Part shown: in pieces, positions 50,131-58,546 of the stretch
Numbering within the stretch: position 1 is the stretch's first letter
How the letters are laid out: every line of letters begins with the position of its first letter
Origin: Oscillospiraceae bacterium
Lineage (GTDB): Bacteria; Bacillota; Clostridia; Oscillospirales; Oscillospiraceae
Assembly: GCA_015067945.1 (NCBI GenBank)
Contig: SVLM01000007.1
Span: 1-64,000, forward strand
Direction of reading: 5' to 3'
DNA length: 64,000 nt
Notes under the pieces: generated by a model
The model's database searches: none
Seen by the model: only the letters and a program-made list of their open reading frames with translations
Told to the model about the DNA's origin: nothing
Position numbers and translations under genes: made by a program

Positions 50131-51780
50131 TTGCTTATGCAGAGGTTTAAACTATTATGCGTCGCATTGGCTGTCATGCTACTTTTTTCGTGTATGGATG
50201 TGGGTATCATGAATAGTATAGCAGTTGGCGAAGAAAAAAAGGTTAGTATGGTCTTGGAAGAACAAAAACTTTATGCTTCGGCTACAATCAATGACGATTT
50301 TGATGACAGCCATATCATTGTTGTTTTATCAAATGCAGCAAGTCTCGCTAAATTTCAGTATAGACTCAATGATTTTTCTGAGGTTAACTGTAAAAGCATC
50401 ACAAATATGACTCAATCCTCTACAGATATCGTTGCTACAAAAATATCCGAAGAGAAAATGTCCGAACAGCGTGATGCCTCTTCAGAATATGTAACTTTTA
50501 GTGGCTACCACGAGGTCAACACCGAGGAATTTAATCAAATTTTGTTACTTGAGCTGGCTGAGCCGGGAAAAGAAAATGTTTTAGTAGCGATCAATAAACT
50601 GGAGCAAAGAACAGATGTGATATATGCTGGGCCGAACTACTTTTTGGACTGTGAAGCAAATGAAGCCTCCGAAACTTCGCTGGTACGAACATCATCGAAT
50701 GATTTAATATCAGAGCAATGGGCTCTCGATACAATTAATCTGCCGGATGCTTGGGAAATTGAGATTGGCATGACCCGTAAAGTAGTTGTTGGTATTATTG
50801 ATAGTGGAATTGATGGATCACATCCTGATTTCGGATACGCAGTAAATGCTAGTAAGTCCAGAGATATTGATACTGATGGGGTTGCGCACACTGTAACCGT
50901 AGCAACAGATTCCACTGGGCATGGTACCATGGTTGCAGGTGTTATTGGTGCGATGTCTCATAATACAATTGGTATTAGTGGCGTGAATTGGGATGTAGAG
51001 CTTGTTTCGTTGAAACTATTGCGAAATAGTCAAGGAAAAAGCTCAGTAGCAGCAATGATAAAAGCACTCTTGGTGGCGCAAGAGTTAGGAGTGCAGATTC
51101 TTAACATGTCTACCCATATAACTGAATACAATGGTTATGTGCCAGGAATAACGCAAGCGGCAAACGCATTTGGTGGGCTGATTGTTTGTGCTGCAGGAAA
51201 TAATGGTACCGAACTTCAATCAAACCATATGTTATACCCAACCTGTCTTGATATTGATAACATGATCGTAGTTGGTGCTTCAACAAGGTATGACTATGTT
51301 TGGATTGATTCTAACTACAGTGCTGAGATTGTGGACCTGTTCGCTCCTGGACACTATATACTGAGCACATACCCTACAGCAATGTGTAGCAGTGATACTT
51401 GCTCTCCCTTTGAACACCACTCAAATGGCTATCACTACGGAGATGGAACTTCGTTAGCTGCTCCTTATGTAACTGGCGTGGCGTCCTTGTTAATGGCAAT
51501 GTATGCTGATTATACCATAAGCGTGGATGCCATGATATACCATATCAAAAATGGAGTAGATGTTATGCAGCCCTATCAAGGGAAATGCGTAACCGGGGGC
51601 AGATTGAATGCATACAAGGTATTAAGTGAACATAACTTTGCACTAACATGTGACCAGTATGATTCGACGCGTCATAGAGGGTATTGTTTATGTGGTGATG
51701 CTAAGCTTATGCCGCATACATGGATCTATACGGGCGATATGAGAATTTGCTCAGGCTGCTCATATTACGAATATATCTGA
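50131..51780 (+). CDS. secreted subtilisin-like serine protease (S8)
   Basis: The 549-residue protein has an N-terminal hydrophobic signal (about 8-28) and a probable pro-region (about 55-170). A complete S8 catalytic domain follows: Asp224 in VVVGIIDSGIDGSHPDF, His264 in STGHGTMVAGVIG, oxyanion Asn357 in AAGNNGT and Ser441 in GDGTSLAAPYVTGVASLL. A C-terminal tail holds six cysteines (from CDQYDSTRHRGYCLCGD to CSGCSYYEYI), probably a small disulfide or metal-binding module. Codons are clearly more AT-rich than in flanking genes, indicating transfer. Confidence 0.92.
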   Translation: MLMQRFKLLCVALAVMLLFSCMDVGIMNSIAVGEEKKVSMVLEEQKLYASATINDDFDDSHIIVVLSNAASLAKFQYRLNDFSEVNCKSITNMTQSSTDIVATKISEEKMSEQRDASSEYVTFSGYHEVNTEEFNQILLLELAEPGKENVLVAINKLEQRTDVIYAGPNYFLDCEANEASETSLVRTSSNDLISEQWALDTINLPDAWEIEIGMTRKVVVGIIDSGIDGSHPDFGYAVNASKSRDIDTDGVAHTVTVATDSTGHGTMVAGVIGAMSHNTIGISGVNWDVELVSLKLLRNSQGKSSVAAMIKALLVAQELGVQILNMSTHITEYNGYVPGITQAANAFGGLIVCAAGNNGTELQSNHMLYPTCLDIDNMIVVGASTRYDYVWIDSNYSAEIVDLFAPGHYILSTYPTAMCSSDTCSPFEHHSNGYHYGDGTSLAAPYVTGVASLLMAMYADYTISVDAMIYHIKNGVDVMQPYQGKCVTGGRLNAYKVLSEHNFALTCDQYDSTRHRGYCLCGDAKLMPHTWIYTGDMRICSGCSYYEYI

Positions 51781-51796
51781 TTGACAATTTTATACA

Positions 51797-51830
51797 TCCC
51801 CGGGAATGAAAATTCCCGGGGGCTGTTTTA
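51797..51830 (+). terminator. terminator of the subtilase gene
   Basis: CCCCGGGAAT/ATTCCCGGGG hairpin with a 4-base loop, then GGCTGTTTT. Confidence 0.82.
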
Positions 51831-51866
51831 CCAAAAGCTGCATCGCAGGTTTTTCAATTTCCCCTC

Positions 51867-51895
51867 TTGTTTTTTTCGTGGAATGGGGTTATAAT
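51867..51895 (+). promoter_or_regulatory. promoter of the DUF1858 gene
   Basis: TTGTTT (51867-51872), 17 bases, TATAAT (51890-51895). Confidence 0.72.
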
Positions 51896-51925
51896 ACAAC
51901 GAGAAATCAATAAGGAGGTCCTATT

Positions 51926-52156
51926 ATGGCCGTTAAGATTGAAAAAGAAACCATCATTGGTGATGTGCTGGATATCGCACCCCACGCTGCCCCTCTGTTC
52001 TTTGCCATCGGCATGCACTGCCTGGGCTGCCCCTCTTCCCGGGGCGAGACCGTTGAGGAGGCCTGCATGGTCCACGGTATCGACTGCGACGCTTTCCTGG
52101 CTCAGCTGAACCACTTCCTGGAGGCTTACGAGGCCGACCAGCAGAGCAAGGCTTAA
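51926..52156 (+). CDS. DUF1858 protein (hybrid-cluster-protein-associated redox disulfide type)
   Basis: This 76-residue protein matches the small family defined by IGDVLDIAPHAAPLFFAIGMHCLGCPSSRGETVEEACMVHGID, with Cys32-x2-Cys35. Relatives are found with hybrid cluster proteins and are thought to take part in redox chemistry or nitrosative stress, but the reaction is not established. No hybrid cluster protein gene is nearby. It is a single-gene unit with GGAGG, promoter and terminator. Confidence 0.88.
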   Translation: MAVKIEKETIIGDVLDIAPHAAPLFFAIGMHCLGCPSSRGETVEEACMVHGIDCDAFLAQLNHFLEAYEADQQSKA

Positions 52157-52168
52157 TTCACCGGCAAC

Positions 52169-52200
52169 GCCGTCCCGCACCGCCGGGACGGCACTTTTTT
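52169..52200 (+). terminator. terminator of the DUF1858 gene
   Basis: GCCGTCCCG/CGGGACGGC stem followed by a run of T. Confidence 0.9.
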
Positions 52201-52242
52201 TCACCAATTGATCAGGATTTACCCGACCGCTTTGCACTGATC

Positions 52243-52367
52243 AAATTAAAAATGGAAAATTGACAATTGAAAGTCAAGGTGTGTGCTTTGCACACATATT
52301 TAAATCATTTCCGAAGGAAATACCACAATTTTCAATTTTAAACTTTTAATTTTCAATTCTCAATTCG
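52243..52367. repeat. 125-bp AT-rich MITE-like repeat with AATTGAAA-type ends
   Basis: The left end AAATTAAAAATGGAAAATTG and the right end CAATTTTCAATTTTAAAC (running on to TTTCAATTCTCAATT) are imperfect inverted repeats. The middle has GTGTGCTTTGCACAC and ATTTCCGAAGGAAAT hairpins. It has no ORF and sits just upstream of trmK. It looks like a miniature inverted-repeat element of the gut Firmicute type. Confidence 0.75.
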
Positions 52368-52412
52368 CACCAAAGAGCGACAAGCTGAGATTAACCCACC
52401 GGAGGAATCCCC

Positions 52413-53093
52413 ATGAAAATCCCCTTGTCTGACCGCCTGCGGGCCTGCTGCAATTTCATATCCCCCGGCGACCGGGTGGCGGACATCGGCTGCGATCATG
52501 GGTATCTGAGCATTTACCTGATCACGCAATGTATCGCCTCATCCGTGATTGCTTCGGATATCAACGAAGGGCCTCTGCACAGTGCAATGATCAATGCAGA
52601 AAAATTCGGTATCCGGGAGAGGATCGCCTTTTACCTGAGCAACGGCGTTCAGAATATCCCCCGGGATTTCGACACCTTGGTATGTGCCGGCATGGGTGGA
52701 GATACCATGATCTCCATTCTGGAGGCCGCCCCCTGGCTGCAAAACGGTCAATACCGCCTGATTCTGCAATGCCAAAGCAAGCGTCCCATGCTGCGGCGGT
52801 ACCTGTCCGACCATGGCTGGCACATCGCCCGGGAGACGCTGGTGAAGGAAGGAAAATTCTTCTACCCCATTATGGAAGTCATTTATGCTCCCGGTCACAG
52901 CCTGACCGATGCCCAGTGTCATATTTCCCCCGCCCTGCTTGCCGACCGCTCTCCCCTGCTGCCGGAATTTATCCGTTGGGTCACCGGTGGCCTGCAAACC
53001 GCGGTCAAGGGTCTTGCCCGTACCGGCGGTGAAAAATATGTGCAGCAAAAGAAGCTTCTGGAGGAACTTCAATCCCTCCACATACCCGAATAG
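52413..53093 (+). CDS. trmK: tRNA (adenine22-N1)-methyltransferase
   Basis: TrmK methylates N1 of A22 in bacterial tRNAs. The 226-residue Rossmann methyltransferase begins MKIPLSDRLRACCNFI and has the SAM motif DRVADIGCDHGYLSIYLI, SDINEGPLHSA and AGMGGDTMISIL, the family marks. It precedes the Nif3-like gene by 12 bases, the same pair as yqfN-yqfO in Bacillus. No promoter was clear; the repeat at 52243-52367 lies just upstream. Confidence 0.95.
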   Translation: MKIPLSDRLRACCNFISPGDRVADIGCDHGYLSIYLITQCIASSVIASDINEGPLHSAMINAEKFGIRERIAFYLSNGVQNIPRDFDTLVCAGMGGDTMISILEAAPWLQNGQYRLILQCQSKRPMLRRYLSDHGWHIARETLVKEGKFFYPIMEVIYAPGHSLTDAQCHISPALLADRSPLLPEFIRWVTGGLQTAVKGLARTGGEKYVQQKKLLEELQSLHIPE

Positions 53094-53105
53094 GAGGTAT
53101 TAACT

Positions 53106-53897
53106 ATGACTACCGTTGCCGACATTCTAAAATATATAGAATCAATTGCTCCCGGGTACATGAAAGAAAGCTGGGACAATGTGGGTCTGCTCTGCGGCAG
53201 CAAAGCCGCCCCGGTGACCAAAATTCTTGTGGCCCTGGATCCTTTTGAGGGCGTTTGCCGGGAGGCAGCGGAATGGGATGCCGATCTGATCGTGACCCAC
53301 CACCCCCTGATCTTTCAGCCGCCAAAATCGATTACGGACGAAACTTCTGTGGGCCGGGCTATTATGGCACTGTGTGCCGCCGGAATCAGTGCCATCAACG
53401 CCCACACCAATTTAGACTGTGCCCCCGGCGGTGTCAACGATGTGCTGGCTGACATTTTGGGTCTGAAAGCCACCGAGGTCATCGCTCCCGCCGGCACCAA
53501 CGAGGACGGTTTTCCCTACGGCCTGCTTCGCTGCGGCCATGTGGATCAGCAGCCTTTGGAGGCTTTCCTGTCCCACGTCAAAACCGCCTTGGGCTGCAGT
53601 GGTCTGCGTTATGTAAACTCCGGAAAGCCGGTTTCCAAGGTCGCCGTTGGCGGTGGAAGCTGTGCCGGTGCCATGCTGGACGCTGTGGCTGCCGGTTGTG
53701 ATACCTTTGTCACTGCCGATGTGCGATACAATCAGTTTTGGGATGCCCGGGATCTGGGCCTGAATCTCATTGATGCCGGTCATTTTCAAACGGAGAATCC
53801 GGTAGTTCCCGTCCTTGCTGCAAAACTTGCCGCCGCTTTCCCGGATGTGCAGGTAAAAATTTCCGAAACTCATGCCGATTGCATGAAATTCTATTGA
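53106..53897 (+). CDS. Nif3-like dinuclear metal-center protein (YqfO/YbgI family)
   Basis: The 263-residue protein is the short form without the central PII-like insert. Metal-ligand motifs are visible: DLIVTHHPLIF (two His), INAHTNLDCAPGGVND (His/Asp) and the C-terminal DAGHFQTENPVV (His/Glu). Proteins of this family bind two metals; some are linked to GTP cyclohydrolase-like function, but the role is not settled. It is coupled with trmK. The yebC promoter overlaps its stop codon. Confidence 0.92.
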   Translation: MTTVADILKYIESIAPGYMKESWDNVGLLCGSKAAPVTKILVALDPFEGVCREAAEWDADLIVTHHPLIFQPPKSITDETSVGRAIMALCAAGISAINAHTNLDCAPGGVNDVLADILGLKATEVIAPAGTNEDGFPYGLLRCGHVDQQPLEAFLSHVKTALGCSGLRYVNSGKPVSKVAVGGGSCAGAMLDAVAAGCDTFVTADVRYNQFWDARDLGLNLIDAGHFQTENPVVPVLAAKLAAAFPDVQVKISETHADCMKFY

Positions 53898-53922
53898 TTT
53901 TTGTCATATTTGGTGCTAAAAT
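53894..53922 (+). promoter_or_regulatory. promoter of yebC
   Basis: TTGATT (53894-53899), 17 bases, TAAAAT (53917-53922), overlapping the stop codon of the Nif3-like gene. Confidence 0.75.
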
Positions 53923-53968
53923 AGATTGGAATTTTTGAAAGATCACTTAACGAAGGGAAGATATAAAC

Positions 53969-54706
53969 ATGTCCGGACATTCCAAATGGCATAACATTCA
54001 AAAAACCAAGGGTGCACAGGACGCCAAGCGTGCTGCCGCCTTTACCAAGATCGCCAAGGAGCTGATCGTAGCTGTTAAGGAGGGCGGTGGCATTACTGAC
54101 CCCGCCAACAACTCCCGTCTGGCCACGGTCATCACCAAGGCCAAGGCCGCCAATATGCCCAACGACAACATCAAGCGTTGCCTGGAAAAGGCAGCCGGTG
54201 CAGGCGGCGGTGACAACTACGAATCCATCACCTATGAAGGCTACGGCCCCGGCGGTGTTGCCGTTATTGTTGAAACCATGACCGACAACCGCAACCGTAC
54301 CGCCGGTTCCATGCGTCACCACTTCGACAAGTTCGGCGGCAACCTGGGTGCTTCCGGCTGCGTCAGCTGGTCCTTCGACAAGAAGGGCGTGCTGGTCATC
54401 GACAACGAGGACGGCGACTATGACGAGGATACCGTCATGATGGATGCCATGGATTGTGGTGCTGACGACTTTGAGGCCGAAGAGGACTGCTTCACCATCT
54501 ACACCGATCCCGACGACTTTAACGCCGTGGCTGATGCTATGGCCGCCAAGAAGTACACCTTTGCTTCCGCACAGATCGAAATGGTTCCCCAGAACTATCA
54601 GAAGCTGGAAAGCGAGGAGCACATCAAGCTGATGGAAAAGCTCATCGACATCATGGAAGATGACGACGATGTGCAGAACATCTGGCACAACTGGGAACAG
54701 GAATAA
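53969..54706 (+). CDS. YebC/PmpR family protein
   Basis: The 245-residue protein begins MSGHSKWHNIQKTKGAQDAKRAAAFTKIAKELIVAVKEGG, unmistakable for this family, and has YEGYGPGGVAVIVE and the acidic C-terminal domain. It was long annotated as a transcriptional regulator; recent work on relatives links the family to translation through difficult proline stretches. It is monocistronic, with its own promoter and a bidirectional terminator. Confidence 0.95.
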   Translation: MSGHSKWHNIQKTKGAQDAKRAAAFTKIAKELIVAVKEGGGITDPANNSRLATVITKAKAANMPNDNIKRCLEKAAGAGGGDNYESITYEGYGPGGVAVIVETMTDNRNRTAGSMRHHFDKFGGNLGASGCVSWSFDKKGVLVIDNEDGDYDEDTVMMDAMDCGADDFEAEEDCFTIYTDPDDFNAVADAMAAKKYTFASAQIEMVPQNYQKLESEEHIKLMEKLIDIMEDDDDVQNIWHNWEQE

Positions 54707-54710
54707 TTGC

Positions 54711-54743
54711 AAAAAATCACCCTGCCGCAGCAGGGTGATTTTT
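54711..54743 (+). terminator. bidirectional terminator between yebC and the repeat-tail surface protein gene
   Basis: AAAAAATCACCCTGC/GCAGGGTGATTTTT hairpin with A and T runs on both sides. The convergent gene stops at 54746. Confidence 0.88.
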
Positions 54744-54745
54744 GT

Positions 54746-55696
54746 TTAAGTAGTTTCCGGGGTCACGGATTCGGTAGGTTCGATACTTTCCGTGGGTTCG
54801 ACGCTTTCCGTGGGTTCGATGCTCTCAGTAGGCTCAACGCTTTCAGAAGGCTCGGTGTTTTCGGAGGGTTCGGTACTTTCAGAAGGCTCTGTTCCTTCGG
54901 AGGGTTCGGTACTCTCAGAAGGTTCAGTTCCCTCGGAAGGTTCTGTGCCTTCAGAAGGTTCTGTGCTTTCGGAAGGATTGCTGGGATCGGTAGGCTCGGT
55001 CTCGCCGCCTACAGGACGGGTCTCCACCGTGTGGCAAACGCTGCACTCGCGGGTCTCCTTCGTCTCATCCGTCGGATCTAGAACCCAATCACTAAATTCG
55101 TGGCCGGTAGCAGCAATGGTCTGGGTCTTCTTGATTGTGCCGCAGGCAGTACATTTCTTGCCGTCGTAGCCATCTTCCGTACAAGTGGCATCCTTGTGGA
55201 CATCCTGGTTGTAGCTATGGCCGGTAGCTGCCACGGGATCTCTCAGTTCTGTATGGGTGCAACGCTTGCAGCTAAACAGCATGCCGCCCTGGGCGGTGCA
55301 GGTAGCCGCCTTTTGCACACCCTCATCCAGATCGTGACCCAGCACATCCTGACCGAAGACCATCTTGGACTGACCGCAGGCACACCGGTAGAAGCTGTAG
55401 CTGGGGGTGGTGCAGTTGGCTTCCTGGGTGCGAATCAGCTCGCTATAGTCATGCACGTGTCCGGTGGGGTCAGTGATCTCCGTCGGCTCAGTGCTTTCCG
55501 TGGGCACGATGCTCTCGGTGGGCATAGATTCGGTTCCGGAAGGCTCGGTGCTTTCCACATTGGGGGGCGTAATGGCAGGGGGATTATTCAAGGCTTGCAG
55601 CATCGGAGCCACCCGGCTCACCACAACGCCGCCGACAACGACCGTCATCACCAAAAAACCGCACAGAACGATCGTGAGAATATTCTTCAAAGACAT
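54746..55696 (-). CDS. membrane-anchored surface protein with Cys-rich repeats and Glu-Pro-Ser-rich tail
   Basis: The 316-residue protein has one N-terminal membrane helix (about 6-29) and a Thr/Pro/Glu linker. Four related modules follow (about 80-220), each with CxxC-like pairs and an AATGHE or VLGHDL-type step (YRCACGQSK, SCKRCTHTEL, KKCTACGTIKK, RECSVCHTVE), resembling short zinc-ribbon or surface repeats of gut Firmicutes. The last 95 residues are tandem TEPSES/TEPSEG/EPTESI hexads. The start at 55696 follows AAAGGAG at 8 bases. No LPXTG motif is seen. Function unknown. Confidence 0.78.
   Translation of the reverse strand: MSLKNILTIVLCGFLVMTVVVGGVVVSRVAPMLQALNNPPAITPPNVESTEPSGTESMPTESIVPTESTEPTEITDPTGHVHDYSELIRTQEANCTTPSYSFYRCACGQSKMVFGQDVLGHDLDEGVQKAATCTAQGGMLFSCKRCTHTELRDPVAATGHSYNQDVHKDATCTEDGYDGKKCTACGTIKKTQTIAATGHEFSDWVLDPTDETKETRECSVCHTVETRPVGGETEPTDPSNPSESTEPSEGTEPSEGTEPSESTEPSEGTEPSESTEPSENTEPSESVEPTESIEPTESVEPTESIEPTESVTPETT
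54765..54984 (-). repeat. 18-bp tandem repeats in the tail of the surface protein gene
   Basis: About a dozen imperfect 18-bp units encode the six-residue repeats TEPSE(S/G) and EPTES(I/V). Units near the 3' end encode EPTESI/EPTESV, and those further in TEPSEG/TEPSES. Such in-frame tandem DNA can change copy number without shifting the frame. Confidence 0.85.
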
Positions 55697-55785
55697 TTGG
55701 GGCACTCCTTTCGATTTCCTTCATTATAGCTCCAAAAAAACATAATTGCAACCCCAAGAATCCATTTCTGTACAAAATCCCAACC

Positions 55786-55814
55786 TTGACATTGCCTTCC
55801 TCGGGAGGTATAAT
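55786..55814 (+). promoter_or_regulatory. promoter of the zinc-ribbon protein pair
   Basis: TTGACA (55786-55791), 17 bases, TATAAT (55809-55814): perfect consensus boxes. Confidence 0.9.
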
Positions 55815-55851
55815 TTGGGTATGTACCTATAGAAGAAAGAGAGGTATTTTC

Positions 55852-57648
55852 ATGTTCTGTGAAAAATGTGGTGCCCAGGTTGAAAACGACAGCAAATTCT
55901 GTCTGAACTGCGGCTCCCCCGTTACTCCCCAGGCCGCCCCGGTGGCTGCTGCCGCCCCTGCAGGCCCCTCCGCCATGGCCAAGTTCTTCTCCAACAAGAA
56001 GAATGTGACCATCACCGCTATTGTCGCCGCCGTGTTGGTGGTCGCAATCGTGGCAATTATCATTGTTGCTTCTCTCCCCAAGCCGATCTACATGGACGAT
56101 TACATGAAGATCGAATACTCCGGCCTTGACGGCATGGGTCATGCCTACATGACCGGCGACGGCGAAAAACTGAGAGAAGACCTGAAGAAGCATATGTCCG
56201 AAGCCGAGCTTGAGGTTATGATGACCCGGTTGATGAAGCAGGGCATGACCTTCGAGCTGACCAAGACCGACGAGCTGTCCAACGGTGAAAAGATTCCTCT
56301 TCTGCTGGAAGTGGATAACGACATCGCAAAGGAATACGGCGTCGTATTCAAGCTCAGAAGCGATACCACCACCGTCAGCGGTCTGAAGGCATCCACCCTT
56401 TTGGATCTGTTTGCCGATCTGGTCATTACATACGAGGGCTACGCTCCCAACGCTTATGTTCAGGTGGAGACCAAGTCCGACAACGCATTTATCAAGGAAT
56501 ACGTCAACTACAGCGTTTCCAATGGCTACAATCTTGAAGAAGGCGATACCTTTACCATAGAGGCTTACTTCTCCAATTCCGTTGCCGAGGATCAGGGCTA
56601 CCTGATCAAGGAAACCACCAGAGAGTACATCGCCACCGATGTACCCGTTCCCGTGGAGCTGGATCTGTTTGCCGACCTGGAGATCACCTACACCGGCTGT
56701 GAGCCCTACGCCAAGGTAACCGTTACCTCCAAGTCCACCAACGAGTTCATTCAAAACTATGTTTCCTACTATGTCTCCAACGGCAAGAACCTGAGCGAAG
56801 GCGATGTGTTCACCGTCAATGCCAGCTACTCTTCCTACACCGCTGAGCAGCAGGGCTACATCATCAATGCAGACTCCAAGGAGTACACCGCCACCAACCT
56901 GCCCGAGCCTGTGGAGCTGAATGTCTTCGACCATGTGGAGGTCATCTTCACCGGTATCGAAGGCAAGGGCAAGGCTACCTATAAGGTCGTCACCGACGAT
57001 GTGTTTGTCAAGAACTATGTCCGCTTCCAGTTCAACAAGTCCTCTAACCTGACGGAAGGCGAGACCATCGCCCTGATCTACTCTGTCGTCAGCTATGTGG
57101 ATCCTCTGGAATACGGCTATACACTCAGCGAGACCACCTCCAAGAACTTCACCGTGCCTGCACTGGGTAAGAACCTCACCAACTTCACCGACCTGAGCAG
57201 CGAAGAGCAGACCCGCGTGATGGATTACGTCCTGAAAGAGGCTGAGGGTTATCTGACCAAGGAAGGTGCTGCTGCCTCCGGTCTGACCCTGTACAACACC
57301 GGCTATTCTGCCGGCAACCAGCTGAGCAACGCCACTTCCCTGTCCAACCTGACGCTCGACTCTGTGATCTACGGCCAGCAGGGCAGCTGGGTCACCACCG
57401 ATTACCTGGTGTTTGTGGTTACCGTGGACATCGCCGGTCACCCCAATCTCCCCGCTACCAACGGCAGTGCTACTGGTCACTACTACTTCTATCTGTCCAG
57501 CCCCATTGTGAAAGCCGACGGCACGCTGGAAAATGATCTGGAAAGCAGCCTGGTCCGTGGCAATTACTGCTATAAGAGCTACGAAGATCTGTGCGAATTC
57601 TATCTTGACAACTTTAAAAACCAGGTTGTTTTCGAACCGAACGCCTGA
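55852..57648 (+). CDS. zinc-ribbon membrane protein with repeated extracytoplasmic domains
   Basis: The 598-residue protein opens with a zinc ribbon (MFCEKCGAQVENDSKFCLNCG; Cys3, 6, 17, 20), then an Ala/Pro linker and one membrane helix (about 52-75). Outside lie several related domains of about 85 residues, seen as LFADLVITYEGYAPNAYVQV, LFADLEITYTGCEPYAKVTV and VFDHVEVIFTGIEGKGKATY. Each ends in a YVNYSVSNGYNLEEGDTF-like step. The C-terminal region (about 460-598) is different. The first ATG with a ribosome-binding site is 55852. Function unknown; the ribbon inside and domains outside suggest signalling or a surface assembly (inference). Confidence 0.82.
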   Translation: MFCEKCGAQVENDSKFCLNCGSPVTPQAAPVAAAAPAGPSAMAKFFSNKKNVTITAIVAAVLVVAIVAIIIVASLPKPIYMDDYMKIEYSGLDGMGHAYMTGDGEKLREDLKKHMSEAELEVMMTRLMKQGMTFELTKTDELSNGEKIPLLLEVDNDIAKEYGVVFKLRSDTTTVSGLKASTLLDLFADLVITYEGYAPNAYVQVETKSDNAFIKEYVNYSVSNGYNLEEGDTFTIEAYFSNSVAEDQGYLIKETTREYIATDVPVPVELDLFADLEITYTGCEPYAKVTVTSKSTNEFIQNYVSYYVSNGKNLSEGDVFTVNASYSSYTAEQQGYIINADSKEYTATNLPEPVELNVFDHVEVIFTGIEGKGKATYKVVTDDVFVKNYVRFQFNKSSNLTEGETIALIYSVVSYVDPLEYGYTLSETTSKNFTVPALGKNLTNFTDLSSEEQTRVMDYVLKEAEGYLTKEGAAASGLTLYNTGYSAGNQLSNATSLSNLTLDSVIYGQQGSWVTTDYLVFVVTVDIAGHPNLPATNGSATGHYYFYLSSPIVKADGTLENDLESSLVRGNYCYKSYEDLCEFYLDNFKNQVVFEPNA

Positions 57649-57672
57649 TTGAATTGAAAGGAGAAAACCAAT

Positions 57673-58479
57673 ATGTTCTGTAAGTATTGTGGAAATGAAG
57701 TTCCCGACGGTTACGTATGTAACTGCCCCGAGGCCGCCGCTGCCCGTGCAGCCGCTGAAGCTCCCGTAGCCACTGCTGCTCCTGCAGCTCCCGCTGCAAG
57801 CCCCGTTGGCGATGCCTTCAAGGCTCTGCCCACTTCCGCCAAGTCTCTGCTGGCCAACACCGAAGGCCCCGGCACCAATGTGATCACCGGTGCTATCTAC
57901 GCTGCCGGCAGCCTGATCCTGAACATCCTGGCATGGGTGCTGATCGTTGCCGGTCTGCTGGGCAGCCTGAAGAGCGAAGTCGGTAACATGGCATGGGATT
58001 ACATGAAGAAGATGTTCGATGGCATCTACGGCTATGCTGTTCTGGGCGGTCTGTGGACCTGCGTGATCCCCATCGCTCTGTCCATTGGCATCATCGTTGT
58101 CGGTCAGCTGATCCGCAAGGAGAAGGTCGACATCATCCCCGCTTTCACCACCGCCGCCAGCATCAGTGTTGCTCCCTCCGTGGTCTTCCTGGTTGGTGCC
58201 CTGTTCACCACCTTCCTGGGTGGCGTTGGCGTGTTCCTGATCCTGGTCGGCATCATCATGGCTATGGCTTCCAACTACAAGCTGATCGCTAAGTTCGTTG
58301 CCAACACCAATGGCTTCATCGGTGGCTTGATCACTGCTGCTATTATTGCTGTTGTGATTGCCCTGATGGCTTGGGTTGTTTCCGGTGTTCTGACCGGTTA
58401 TGTCGAGGGCCCCATGGCTGAGAACCTGGGTGCCGGTATTGAAGACATTCTGGGTCTGATTCTGGGCGGCGGCTTCTGA
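57673..58479 (+). CDS. zinc-ribbon multi-pass membrane protein
   Basis: The 268-residue protein begins with a related but shorter ribbon (MFCKYCGNEVPDGYVCNCPE; Cys3, 6, 16, 18), then an Ala/Pro linker. About five hydrophobic segments follow (72-100, 120-146, 158-183, 186-205, 213-240), somewhat like Yip1-type proteins. It lies 24 bases after the other zinc-ribbon gene with GAAAGGAG, so the two form an operon and may act together. No catalytic motif is seen. Confidence 0.8.
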   Translation: MFCKYCGNEVPDGYVCNCPEAAAARAAAEAPVATAAPAAPAASPVGDAFKALPTSAKSLLANTEGPGTNVITGAIYAAGSLILNILAWVLIVAGLLGSLKSEVGNMAWDYMKKMFDGIYGYAVLGGLWTCVIPIALSIGIIVVGQLIRKEKVDIIPAFTTAASISVAPSVVFLVGALFTTFLGGVGVFLILVGIIMAMASNYKLIAKFVANTNGFIGGLITAAIIAVVIALMAWVVSGVLTGYVEGPMAENLGAGIEDILGLILGGGF

Positions 58480-58498
58480 TTATCTCACCTTAATATCA

Positions 58499-58540
58499 CA
58501 AAGCAGCCTTTCCCGGTTGGGAAAGGCTGCTTGTTTTTAT
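58499..58540 (+). terminator. terminator of the zinc-ribbon operon
   Basis: AAGCAGCCTTTCCC/GGGAAAGGCTGCTT hairpin followed by GTTTTT. It may also serve the convergent gene ending at 58547. Confidence 0.88.
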
Positions 58541-58546
58541 TATTCC

